From contig JABYQS010000041.1 in NCBI GenBank assembly GCA_022592435.1, positions 62,001-126,000 on the forward strand: 64,000 bases of DNA. The letters run 5' to 3'. The first letter of the stretch is position 1. The number at the start of each line of letters is the position of its first letter. This stretch comes from Cerioporus squamosus (taxonomy: Eukaryota; Basidiomycota; Agaricomycetes; Polyporales; Polyporaceae). Of this stretch, positions 34,809 through 44,178 are shown piece after piece. The notes below the pieces were generated by a model, which did no database searches, was not told the DNA's origin, and worked only from the letters and a program-made list of their open reading frames with translations. The translations under genes were made by a program, and so were the position numbers.

Positions 34809-36062
34809 ATGGCCGAACAAGGGCAACCAGGGGCTCAGAACCCAGCCGCAGCCCAGCAGGCTAACCCTCAGCCTGCACAGCCAGCCCAGGCTGCCCAACA
34901 CGCCCAAGCCGCCCAAGCTGCGCAACCAGCGGCGGCTCAGCCTGCTCCTGCCCAAGCTCCCGACGCCACTCAGCTCCTCCTCCAATCGATGGCCCTCCTC
35001 ACGCAATCGATGACGCAGCTCGCCTCCGCCACTCAGGCCAACAACTCGTCGAAGGCGGTTCAGAAGCCCGCGCCGTTCAAGGGAGAACAGGGCGGAGAGG
35101 CACGTCGCTTCCTAGCGGCCTTCACGATGTGGGCTATGACCCAAGGCGCGTCCCTCAACCACCTCGACGCTGCCGGGAATGCTGTTGGTCCCCGTAACGA
35201 CCAATGGATCCGTACCGTCCTCTCGTACCTGCAGGATGACGCCGCCCTCTGGGCCACCCCGGCCATGGAACAGCTCACCCTGGGCCACATGCCGTTCAAC
35301 AACGACTGGAACGAGTTCCGGTCACAGTTCAAGGCCCGGTTCGAGTCCGTGGACGAGGCCGTCGACGCAAAGGAGCGTCTCCGGAAGCTCTACCAGGGCT
35401 CCCTCACCGTCCCGGAGTACGCCGCACGGTTCAAGGAGCTTGCTGGTCGAACGGGCTACTCAGGCGCCGACCTCCGAGACCGGTTCTACGAGCACCTCTC
35501 CGATGCGATCAAGGACGAGTTGGTGCACACCGCTCGCCCCATTGGAACGCTCGAGGAGCTCATCACCGTCACTGCTGACATCGATGTCCGTGTCCGTCAG
35601 CGGCGCGCGGAGAAGGCCCGCCAGCAGGGAAGGACACTCCCTACCCCCTCGACTAGAACCCCTGCTGCCGTGCACACCACCCCGTTCACACCCGCCGCCC
35701 GGGACCCCAACGCTATGGACGTGGATGCCACCCGTACCCGCGAGGACTTCAACCGCTTCATGCGCGGCAAGTGCTACGGCTGTGGCTCCGAGGCGCACGT
35801 CAAGAAGGACGGCGGCCACGATCGGGAGATCTGCAACTACTGCCGTCGCGCGGGTCATCGCGAGGTAGTCTGCATGGACAAGTTCCTCAAGAAGCCGCGC
35901 TCGCAGAGGGCGTCCGCCACCGTGGAGGGTGAAGGGGAAGCTCAGACCGCTGCCTCCACGTCGACCCCTTCTGCAGTCGACACCAGCGTGTTGCTGGCGC
36001 AGCTGATGGAACAGCAGAAGCTCCTTGCAGAGCAGATCGCTGCCCTCCAGCAGTCTTTTTAG
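34809..36062 (+). CDS. Gag polyprotein of the LTR retrotransposon
   Basis: First ATG in the open frame is at 34809 (MAEQGQPGAQNP); the frame is also open upstream. An Ala/Gln/Pro-rich N-terminus is followed by the retrotransposon capsid fold (KPAPFKGEQGGEARRFLAAF, WNEFRSQFKARFESVDE, LYQGSLTVPEYAARFKEL). A nucleocapsid zinc knuckle follows as CNYCRRAGHREVVC (C-x2-C-x4-H-x4-C near 35840), preceded by CYGCGSEAH. The frame ends with TAG at 36060-36062, after CAG TCT TTT. Pol continues in the +1 frame directly across this stop. Forms the virus-like particle in which reverse transcription occurs. Confidence 0.93.
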   Translation: MAEQGQPGAQNPAAAQQANPQPAQPAQAAQHAQAAQAAQPAAAQPAPAQAPDATQLLLQSMALLTQSMTQLASATQANNSSKAVQKPAPFKGEQGGEARRFLAAFTMWAMTQGASLNHLDAAGNAVGPRNDQWIRTVLSYLQDDAALWATPAMEQLTLGHMPFNNDWNEFRSQFKARFESVDEAVDAKERLRKLYQGSLTVPEYAARFKELAGRTGYSGADLRDRFYEHLSDAIKDELVHTARPIGTLEELITVTADIDVRVRQRRAEKARQQGRTLPTPSTRTPAAVHTTPFTPAARDPNAMDVDATRTREDFNRFMRGKCYGCGSEAHVKKDGGHDREICNYCRRAGHREVVCMDKFLKKPRSQRASATVEGEGEAQTAASTSTPSAVDTSVLLAQLMEQQKLLAEQIAALQQSF

Positions 36063-39000
36063 AACGGGCGCGCGCGAAGCTGCCGCAGCGACGCCCTCCG
36101 ATACTACTACGACCCCTCCCCTTTCGAGTACCACGTGCATGTACGATAGTGTTAGTTCTTGTGTTATCCCCGAATTAAACCCTACCAGTTCCCATTTCCA
36201 TGTGAACGTGTTACTCAAAGGCCGGCACCGTAGTGTACGTACTGCAGCTATGATAGATAGTGGAGCGACAGCGCTATTCATTAGTCGACGATTCGTACAG
36301 AAGCATACTATTTTCTTACATACGTTACCGAGACACATTCCCCTTTACAATATTGATGGTTCTAAGAATACTGCAGGTAGTATTACGCATTTTGTTAGGT
36401 TACAACTCTCCATGGGCGATTACGTAGAATGGCTCGAATTCCTCGTTACAGATCTGGGTCCTGAAGACGTCGTACTAGGCTTACCTTGGTTACGTAGGGT
36501 CAATCCGGACATTGACTGGCAGGGAGGTACGATGGAGATTGGGGCCGAGGAGAAGGAGGAAGGGACGGAAACCCTAGCCGCTGACTGGACCCCGGGCGTG
36601 GAACGGATCGCCGCCAACCGGGTGCAGCGCAGGAAATGGTGGAAGGCCGGAGTACTGGAGGACTCGACCGAGGAGATGTGGTGCGCCGCCGGGTACACCT
36701 ACTCCACGGAGCTCGCTCAGAAAGCGAACCAGGACAAGCCCACACGGTCGTTCGAGGAGATTGTGCCTGAAGAGTATCGCCAATACTCCAAGGTCTTCTC
36801 TGAGTCCGAGTCGGAACGGCTTCCCGAACACAAGCCGTACGACCACGGAATCGACCTCAAGCCTGACGCGCCCGAGACACTCCGCTCCAAGGTGTACCCT
36901 ATGCCCCCAAACGAGCAGGAGGAGTTGGACCGGTTCTTGGAGGAGAACCTGCGCAAAGGCTACATCGTCCCCTCAAAGTCCCCGATGGCATCCCCCGTCT
37001 TCTTCGTCAAGAAGAAGGATGGCAAGCTTCGGCTGGTCCAGGACTACCGGAAGCTCAATGAGTTCACGGTGAAGAACCGCTACCCTCTCCCACTTGCTGC
37101 TGATATCATTTCCCGACTCCGTCAGGCGCGGTACTTCACGAAGTTCGACGTTCGTTGGGGGTACCACAATGTCCGCATCAAGGAGGGTGACGAGTGGAAG
37201 GCCGCCTTCGTTACCAACCAGGGGTTGTTCGAGCCGCGGGTCATGCTGTTCGGGCTCACGAACTCCCCAGCGACGTTCCAGGCCCTCATGAACTCCATCT
37301 TTGCCGATCTCATTGCTGCGGGTAAGGTCGCTGTCTACCTGGACGACATCCTCATCTTCTCCACCACCCTGGAGGAACACCGTCGAGTCACTCATGAGGT
37401 CCTGCGACGTCTCCAGGAACACGATCTCTACCTCCGCCCAGAGAAGTGCGAGTTTGAGCGCACGGAGGTTGAGTATCTAGGCCTGGTTATCCGAGAAGGC
37501 GAGGTCGCAATGGATCCAGTCAAAGTCAAGGCGGTTACGGAGTGGCCGGCCCCGAAGAACCTACGCGAACTGCGAGGTTTCCTGGGGTTCGCCAACTTCT
37601 ACCGTCGCTTCATCCGTGACTTTTCGAAGCACGCGCGGCCCTTGAATGACCTGACCAAGAAGGACGTCCCTTGGACATGGGGTCTAGCACAGCGACGTGC
37701 CTTCCAGGCCCTCAAGGACGCCTTTACCTCGGAGCCCGTCTTGGTCTCTTGGGACCCTGCGCGACCCACTCGTCTGGAGGTAGACGCTTCGGGATTCGCA
37801 ACAGGTGGAGTGCTCCTGCAGAAACTGGACGACGGGCTGTGGCACCCAGTGGCCTTCCGATCGGAGTCGATGACGGACGCGGAGCGAAACTACGAGATCT
37901 ACGACCGGGAGATGCTGGCTATCATACGCGCCTTGGAGGACTGGCGACACTACTTGGAAGGGCTTCCAGAACCCTTCGAGATTGTCACGGACCACCGCAA
38001 CCTGGAGTACTGGCGTACGGCCCAGAACCTCAGCCGTCGTCAGGCCCGCTGGTCACTGTACCTGAGCCGGTTCGACTTCCGCCTCACGCACAAGCCTGGG
38101 AAGACCAACACCCAGGCCGACCCCTTGTCACGGCTCCCCACCCACCAGGTCTCGGATGCTGACGACAATCGCGAGCAGATCGTCCTCGGTCCAGAACGCT
38201 TCGCGGCCCTCGCGGCTACCCTCACGGACACGAGCACCCTCGAACAGGAGATCCGCGAGGCAGAGCTTCAGGACCCAGAGGTCGTCGAAGCCCTTCGCGT
38301 TCTCAAGGAGAAGGGTCCGCGCAAGCTGACGAATGGTCTCCTGGAGTGGGAGGTGGTTGATGGACTCATCTATCGGCACGGAAAGCTGTACGTCCCTCCA
38401 GACGTAAACCTCCGCAAACGCGTCACCTCCCTCTGCCACGATTCCATCACGGCTGGTCACCCAGGACGGAACGGCACACTCGAACTGGTAGACCGCCTCT
38501 TCTGGTGGCCCCAGCAGGCTGCATTCGTGCGTAAGTACGTCGAAGGGTGTGACGTCTGTCAGCGTCGCAAAGCTCCTCGCCACCCCCATGGAACCCTTCA
38601 CCCCCACGACGTGCCAGAAGGGCTGTGGCAGACCATGGGTGTCGACCTCATCACAGGGCTTCCCAAGGTCAAGGGTTACGACGCGATCATCGTCTACACG
38701 GACCACTACAGCAAACAGGTCCATGTCCTACCCACGACCACAGATGTCGACGCTGAGGGAGTAGCGGACATCCACTACCGCGAGATCTTCCGCCTCCATG
38801 GCATTCCCGGTAAAGTCGTCTCCGATCGAGGTCCCCAGTTTGCCGCACGCTTCATGAAAGCGCTCTACCAGAAGCTAGGGATTCAACACGCTTTGACCAC
38901 AGCCTACCACCCCCAGTCGAACGGACAGACGGAACGCGCGAATCAGGAGGTGGAGAAGCACCTCCGCCTCTTCACGAACTCACGCCAGGACGATTGGGTC

Positions 39001-39822
39001 GACCACCTCCCCACTGCCGAATTCGTCCTCAACAACCGCGTTCACTCCGCTCATAACATGTCCCCCTTCGAAGTGGTCTACGGTTACCGCCCGAACTTCA
39101 CAGTACCCGTCGGCGGTCGCACCCGATTCCCTACCCTGGACCAGCGCCTAGAGACACTGCGAGAGGTACGACGTGAGGCTGAGGCGGCCCTGCGTATGGA
39201 GAAGGTGGCGATGAAGGAACGGTTCGAGCTCGGGAAGCCTAAGCCTCACGAATTCAAGGTGGGCGACCGTGTCTGGTTGGACGCACGAGACGTCACCATC
39301 CATCAGGCCAGTCGCAAGCTCGGTCCACGTCGCCTAGGCCCGTATGAAGTCCTCGAACGGACCGGCGACCTCACATATCGTCTCTCGCTACCTCCGTCCA
39401 TGCAGAACCGGCACGACGTGATCCACGTTGACCGTCTCACACCCTGGAAGGGTAACGAGGTCAATGGAGAACAACCACCCCCACCAGAACCGGTCGAGGT
39501 GGAGGGCGAACTGGAGTACGAGGTTGAGGCAATCCTGGACAGTCGCACTTACCGCAATCAGTTCCAGTACCTGGTCCGCTGGAAGGGATACGGTGAGGGC
39601 GATGACAGTTGGGAACCCGCGAAAGGCCTCACCCACTGTCAGGAGCTCATCGATGAGTTCCACCAGCGTAACCCCAACGCCCCTCGACGCATTGCCTCCA
39701 CCGTGTTCGACTCCCTACCCTGGCAACCCCTACACAACCTGACCGTCACTGAGCCGTCCCCATTCGAATGGGCCTCTGGACGACGCCCGGGCTCTAGGTC
39801 CGTCGGGGACCGTCGGACTTAG
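36025..39822 (+). CDS. Pol polyprotein (PR-RT-RNaseH-IN-chromodomain)
   Basis: Uninterrupted frame overlapping the Gag end; the first ATG in frame is 36139. Domains in order: aspartic protease (MIDSGATALFIS near 36250), reverse transcriptase (FTKFDVRWGYHNVRIKEGDE, then VAVYLDDILIFS near 37335), RNase H (RLEVDASGFATGGVLL near 37770), integrase HHCC finger (HDSITAGHPGRNG...CDVCQRRK), catalytic D-D-E (DLITGLPK, VVSDRGPQF, GQTERANQEVE), a GPY/F-like KLGPRRLGPYEVL, and a C-terminal chromodomain (YEVEAILDSR, YLVRWKGYGEGDDSWEP near 39570). All catalytic residues are present, so the copy looks competent for retrotransposition. It starts +1 relative to Gag, implying frameshifting or reinitiation. Confidence 0.95.
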   Translation: MQSRSLPSSSLFRTGAREAAAATPSDTTTTPPLSSTTCMYDSVSSCVIPELNPTSSHFHVNVLLKGRHRSVRTAAMIDSGATALFISRRFVQKHTIFLHTLPRHIPLYNIDGSKNTAGSITHFVRLQLSMGDYVEWLEFLVTDLGPEDVVLGLPWLRRVNPDIDWQGGTMEIGAEEKEEGTETLAADWTPGVERIAANRVQRRKWWKAGVLEDSTEEMWCAAGYTYSTELAQKANQDKPTRSFEEIVPEEYRQYSKVFSESESERLPEHKPYDHGIDLKPDAPETLRSKVYPMPPNEQEELDRFLEENLRKGYIVPSKSPMASPVFFVKKKDGKLRLVQDYRKLNEFTVKNRYPLPLAADIISRLRQARYFTKFDVRWGYHNVRIKEGDEWKAAFVTNQGLFEPRVMLFGLTNSPATFQALMNSIFADLIAAGKVAVYLDDILIFSTTLEEHRRVTHEVLRRLQEHDLYLRPEKCEFERTEVEYLGLVIREGEVAMDPVKVKAVTEWPAPKNLRELRGFLGFANFYRRFIRDFSKHARPLNDLTKKDVPWTWGLAQRRAFQALKDAFTSEPVLVSWDPARPTRLEVDASGFATGGVLLQKLDDGLWHPVAFRSESMTDAERNYEIYDREMLAIIRALEDWRHYLEGLPEPFEIVTDHRNLEYWRTAQNLSRRQARWSLYLSRFDFRLTHKPGKTNTQADPLSRLPTHQVSDADDNREQIVLGPERFAALAATLTDTSTLEQEIREAELQDPEVVEALRVLKEKGPRKLTNGLLEWEVVDGLIYRHGKLYVPPDVNLRKRVTSLCHDSITAGHPGRNGTLELVDRLFWWPQQAAFVRKYVEGCDVCQRRKAPRHPHGTLHPHDVPEGLWQTMGVDLITGLPKVKGYDAIIVYTDHYSKQVHVLPTTTDVDAEGVADIHYREIFRLHGIPGKVVSDRGPQFAARFMKALYQKLGIQHALTTAYHPQSNGQTERANQEVEKHLRLFTNSRQDDWVDHLPTAEFVLNNRVHSAHNMSPFEVVYGYRPNFTVPVGGRTRFPTLDQRLETLREVRREAEAALRMEKVAMKERFELGKPKPHEFKVGDRVWLDARDVTIHQASRKLGPRRLGPYEVLERTGDLTYRLSLPPSMQNRHDVIHVDRLTPWKGNEVNGEQPPPPEPVEVEGELEYEVEAILDSRTYRNQFQYLVRWKGYGEGDDSWEPAKGLTHCQELIDEFHQRNPNAPRRIASTVFDSLPWQPLHNLTVTEPSPFEWASGRRPGSRSVGDRRT

Positions 39823-39830
39823 GAGGGGGG
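39821..39830 (+). promoter_or_regulatory. Polypurine tract
   Basis: AGGAGGGGGG, three bases before the 3' LTR; primer for plus-strand DNA synthesis. Confidence 0.85.
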
Positions 39831-39833
39831 TAA

Positions 39834-40409
39834 TGTCACGGTCAGTGGACCAGCACCCCTTTTCGTTTTCCCTGGAACTTCCACTTTCCCATCTTGATCC
39901 CTTTCCTACTTCGTACACATCCCATTTTGGACCCCTTGATTTCATTCTCGCGCCCGTATGCTCTGTTCCCGCGACCGCATGCCTTGTTCTCGCACTTACC
40001 ATCCCGTTACCATGTGTTTTCCCACCCTTTTGTCTCCCACTCGTACAGCCTCGCTCCCTTTCCCGCATGAGTCACTTCCACTGGCACGTGATTGTTCAGA
40101 GTAGACTAGTATATAAGGCCCTCCCAGCGCTTACCTGGTCCCCATCTCGACCTCCTGGTCATTGGGACTAGGTGCGCTTTCCCCCATGTACTTTCCCCTT
40201 GTCTCTGTGCTAATATAACCTGGTCATTGGGACTAGTCTGTCGCAGTGCGCGTGAAGACTAGCTATCGACGACTTCGTGCCTTCGAGCCGGTCGTTGCTC
40301 TGCCCTCGTCGAGCTTCCTCTCTACTCTACCCTTTTCGGCTCCTCGCCGCTCGCCCCTCAGACCGTCGCCGATCGACGTCTGGTGTCTACGCGCCTAGTC
40401 GCCGCGACA
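39834..40409 (+). repeat. 3' LTR (576 bp)
   Basis: Same length and ends as the 5' LTR, with five substitutions between them. It is followed immediately by the interior of a different gypsy element. Confidence 0.96.
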
Positions 40410-42508
40410 CTGCATTCGACACCATCAAGAGACTCATTACTTCAGCCCCTGTCTTGGCCGTGCCAAACGATGATGATCCGTTCAAGGTTGAATGCGATGC
40501 CTCCAAGTTTGCGTTAGGAGCCGAGCTATCCCAGAAGCAAGATGGAAAGTGGAGAACCATAGCATTCCTGTCCCGATCTCTATCTCCCGCAGAACGCAAC
40601 TACAAGATCTACGACCGGGAGATGCTAGCCATCATTCATGCCCTCAATGAATGGCGGCATTTCCTCCTTGGTGCCAAACACCCTGTGGAAGTCTGGACAG
40701 ACCACAAGAACCTCGAGTACTTCCGCAAACCCCAACGGCTGAACCCACGACAAGCACGATGGCTTCTCACTATTCAGAAGTATGATCTAGTCCTTACGCA
40801 TCATCCAGGGAAGAGCATGGGAAAACCCAATGCACTGTCTCGCCGACCAGATCATGCAAATGGTACCTTAGATGATGAAGAAAGTGTCCTGCTCAAGCCA
40901 CATATGTTCCGGGCAGTTGATGGGGCTTCCAGCATTCTGGATGATGTCAAGGAGAATCTGTCCCTAATGGACCTGGCAATAATGGAACAATTGGGAAAAT
41001 CAGATGACCTCTCCCAAACCGAGGACGGTCTGGTCTACAGACGGGGGAAGCTGGTGATTCCCAACAATGAAAGCCTCCGCGGACGTATCATTGCTTCTCA
41101 TCATGACTCCGTCTCAGCAGGCCACCCAGGCAGAGACAGAACTCAAGAACTCATCTACCGTTCCTACTGGTGGCCATCCCTGCGCAAAGATGTAGCCCGT
41201 TACATCAAAGGATGTGCCACGTGCCAACGAACCAAGATCCGCACCCAGAGGAAAGCTGCACCACTGAACCCCCACGATGTTCCGTCCCGGAACTGGGAAC
41301 ATATCTCTGTCGATATGATCACGGATCTACCGAGCTGCCTAGGTTTTGATGCCATCCTGGTCATTGTGGATATGAAATCCAAGGACATCATTGCCATACC
41401 CTGCAACAAGACTCTGGATTCAGAAGGATATGCCAACCTCTTACTGAAGCACCTATATGTTCACCATGGGCTTCCAGAGAAGATCACCTCAGACAGGGGT
41501 CCACAGTTTGTTTCCAACTTCACCAAGGATCTCTACAAGAAGCTGGGCATCAAGGGCAATCCTAGCACTGCCTACCATCCTCAAACTGATGGTCAAACGG
41601 AGCGAATGAATCGCGAGATCAAGAACTATCTCCGCATATTCATCAACTATCACCAGGATGACTGGGTGGATTGGCTTCCGCTGGCAGTATTCTCTTACCA
41701 GAACAAAAGGCACGAGTCGACCAAGCACACTCCGTTCTTCATGAATCATGGTTTTCATCCCTTCACCGGAGTAGAGACAAAGTGGAAAGGGAAGGCAGAG
41801 TCTGTGGATCAGTTTGTGGAACGCATGAAGAAGATCTCTGATCAGGCCACCGAGAGTATGAAGCCTGCACAGGAGTTGATGAAACGGAAGTATGACCAAT
41901 GCCAACAACCTGCACAGGAATACCAACCAGGAGATCTAGTTTGGTTGGAAGCCACCAACATTTCCACTGACAGGCCAAAGAAGAAGCTGGAACACAAGCG
42001 CTATGGCCCATTCAAGGTTATCAGCAAGGTTGGCGCTGGTGCATATAAGCTCAAGCTCCCCAAGAGCCTCCATGGCATTCACCCTGTTTTCAATGAGGAC
42101 CTTCTTACACCTGCACACCCTCCCGAATTCGAAAATCAGGAGAAGCTGGTGACATCAGCACCTTAGGGAATTGACCAAGAACCAGTACCAGAAGAGGTCT
42201 GTGACTCTAAGAAGGAAGCAGGTACCATCAAGTATCTGATCAAGTGGAAGGATCAACCCTGGTCAGAATGTACCTGGGTCCCTCGTGGAGAACTAGTGGG
42301 CAAGTACAAGCCTTTGCTAGATGACTTCCACAAGAAGAGTCCCATGGCACAGCAACCAATTCCCCCGATACGAATTGCTCCTCGAGCTCGGCTGGTCACC
42401 CTCACCGATCCACATGATGCTGAATGGGATTTCTGGTCCAGAAAATGGGATAGATGGAAGGGAACCCAGACAGTACCTCTTCGAGTATGGACATTCGCGA
42501 AATCATGA
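40410..42508 (+). pseudogene. Second gypsy element: RNase H-integrase-chromodomain remnant
   Basis: Starts abruptly next to the 3' LTR at AFDTIKRLITSAPVLA, at the end of reverse transcriptase. Then come RNase H (FKVECDASKFALGAELSQ), the integrase finger (HHDSVSAGHPGRDRTQ...CATCQRTK), catalytic DMITDLPS, ITSDRGPQF and GQTERMNREIK, and the GPF motif KKKLEHKRYGPFKV. An in-frame TAG at 42164-42166 interrupts the polyprotein; the same frame then continues through a chromodomain-like YLIKWKDQPWSECTWVP to a stop at 42506-42508. Gag, protease and nearly all of reverse transcriptase are missing. It is a different lineage from the intact element (lower GC, different LTR start). Confidence 0.9.
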
Positions 42509-42522
42509 GGACATGATGCTTA

Positions 42523-42531
42523 AGAGGGGGG
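42523..42531 (+). promoter_or_regulatory. Polypurine tract of the second gypsy element
   Basis: AGAGGGGGG followed by TAA and the LTR start TGTTACGGTC, the same arrangement as in the intact element. Confidence 0.75.
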
Positions 42532-42534
42532 TAA

Positions 42535-42700
42535 TGTTACGGTCAAAGAGGCCCGGTGCCGAAAACAGGGCATGAGGCATGCGACGGAAAATAGGTCGTA
42601 GCAAGAGGGAGGCCTGCCGCAGGCGGGCCGCGCAGCGGCCCAGGGTGCTCCGGTGAGCCATCCGGAAAGCTACCCAGGGTGCGCGACTGCCGCGATGTAC
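42535..42700 (+). repeat. 3' LTR of the second gypsy element (right end undefined)
   Basis: Begins TGTTACGGTCAAAGAGG. The left LTR is absent, so the right boundary cannot be fixed; the value given is nominal. It contains two adjacent perfect hairpins: GCCTG-CCG-CAGGC (42612-42624) and GGGCCGC-GCA-GCGGCCC (42625-42641). Confidence 0.55.
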
Positions 42701-43113
42701 CTACCACCACTTCCATCCCTCGTACGCCTTGAAGACGACTCGTATGCGTTTACCTGCTCCCCTCGCGACATCTTCGATGCTTACTGGCCAACGTGCAAGC
42801 CTACGACATATCAAACAACCCTGTCGAAAGCCTTGCACACCAGAATTGCCATATGCGGACCCCTACGTCGGCTATGAGTTGTGTATTGTGTGAGTGACGT
42901 TGTTTATCCTTGACACTGCTTCTACTTAGATCGTTTACGTTACCCGTCCACTACCTTCACTGTACATAGAATATTCATCATGAAGTAGGCTGGAGCGCTC
43001 TTCGGTATCTTAGGGCTACTGATCCTCGTAGAGCTATGGGTCCTCTGCCCGTTATAGACAAGGGGCGGACTGCTCCTCACGATAGGAGGTTATCCTATCT
43101 ATCACCAACCACC
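42701..43113. other. Stretch between the LTR remnant and the next gene
   Basis: Holds the unknown remainder of the LTR and the 5' region of the gene at 43114. Short plus-strand frames near 42690-42900 could include the lost 3' end of the gene cut at 33832, but no homology supports this. Confidence 0.35.
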
Positions 43114-43850
43114 ATGTCCGACACCGAGTTCCTAACTCTCGACAACGCCGAGCACATCGTCATTGCACCGCTCTTCATGATGTGCGCTACATACAGTTGT
43201 CTCGGAGTGCAGTTCACAGTATCTGGCTACGTCCTCGAGACTGGCGAAGTCCGCCAGATCTGCTGCCTCAAACCCGATCCTGACCGCGGCATCGATTTGC
43301 GACCAACCCATGTCATGATGTTTGAAGCCGAGGGCTTCATCTCACCCTTCGACTGCTTTGCTACCGCCCGTGGCCACGAGGCCTTCGACGGCATCACGGA
43401 GGAACCGCTCGTCTCCTTCTGGCTCACAGAACGACACCGCGGAGACCATATTTCCCGTCTGTACTGGGAGCAGGTTCTTCCGGCTGTGCAAGCCATCGCC
43501 GCGAGTGTTCCTTGGGAAGTGGACCTCTCAGAGGTTGTCCGCAAGTCGCCCGAGGATGGGTCAGTGCGTCTCCAAGTCAAGTGGCAGCCGCTTCAGGGCC
43601 AGGTACGTTATCTTATTCTCTTTGTCCTTCAAGCTTTCTCTGACTCCGATAGCAGACAATCGAGTCCGGTCTACCTTTCTACAGCAAGACAGGGGCGCGC
43701 ACAGTTCCCCAGACCGTGTTGGATGTTCCCTTCGGGCAGGCAGTTCGTGTTGCATTCACATTCGAGTATTTCTATAAGTATGTCAGGCGCAGCTCGGAGG
43801 ACAAGCCCCGCACTCTCCATGCTTTCCTACAACATGTATCTCTGCTTTAG
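43114..43850 (+). CDS. Unknown protein, about 227 residues
   Basis: Two exons: 43114-43602 (163 codons, donor CAG/GTACGT) and 43656-43850 (acceptor GCAG/ACA), ending HAFLQHVSLL. The ATG at 43114 reads MSDTEFLTLDNAEHIVIAPL; an upstream ATG at 43036 in the same frame is less likely. Segments include LYWEQVLPAVQAIAASVPWE, VRLQVKWQPLQGQ and VRVAFTFEYFYKYVRRSSED. No signal peptide, membrane segment or known domain was recognised. It is on the same strand as the next gene, 330 bp upstream of it. Codon use and a clean phase-0 intron support a real gene. Confidence 0.6.
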
Positions 43851-44066
43851 ACTATGTATTTCCTCCCGACACAGTTGCTAATGTATAGTATTTCCGAGGC
43901 AAACGATGACTTGAGACGAAGGAGACCCTGACCGTGGATGCAAGAGATGTCTCGGCTAAAGGGCGACTAAGCGATGCTGTAGCGGCCGACCTTGCACGGA
44001 TTCCGACTCCTTCACAACACGGCGAACGACCATCATGCGATACTACTGGATGGTCAGTAGACGGCG

Positions 44067-44090
44067 GGCGGCGGCGGCGGCGGCGGCGGC
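44067..44090. repeat. (GGC)8 microsatellite
   Basis: Eight perfect GGC units about 90 bp upstream of the next gene's ATG. Confidence 0.95.
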
Positions 44091-44178
44091 AGTAGATAAA
44101 TATGGGCAGGGCGCGCGGAGACCTAATCTCTGCAGTGAGCTTTCACCCCTATTGCCCCTCTTCCCCTGCCCCACCACC

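Larger units (their letters stand above)
33832..40409 (+). mobile_element. Ty3/gypsy chromovirus-type LTR retrotransposon (sushi/Tf1 lineage), nearly intact
   Basis: 6,578 bp: 5' LTR, self-priming site, Gag, Pol with chromodomain, polypurine tract, 3' LTR. Domain order is protease, reverse transcriptase, RNase H, integrase, chromodomain. The LTRs differ at only 5 of 576 positions, so insertion was recent. The bases before (GATCC) and after (CTGCA) do not match, so there is no target-site duplication. The left flank is a cut gene and the right flank is the interior of another gypsy element. Confidence 0.93.

Noticed and set aside
35460..36338. 292-codon minus-strand frame
   Set aside because: Antisense to Gag and the start of Pol; no domain.
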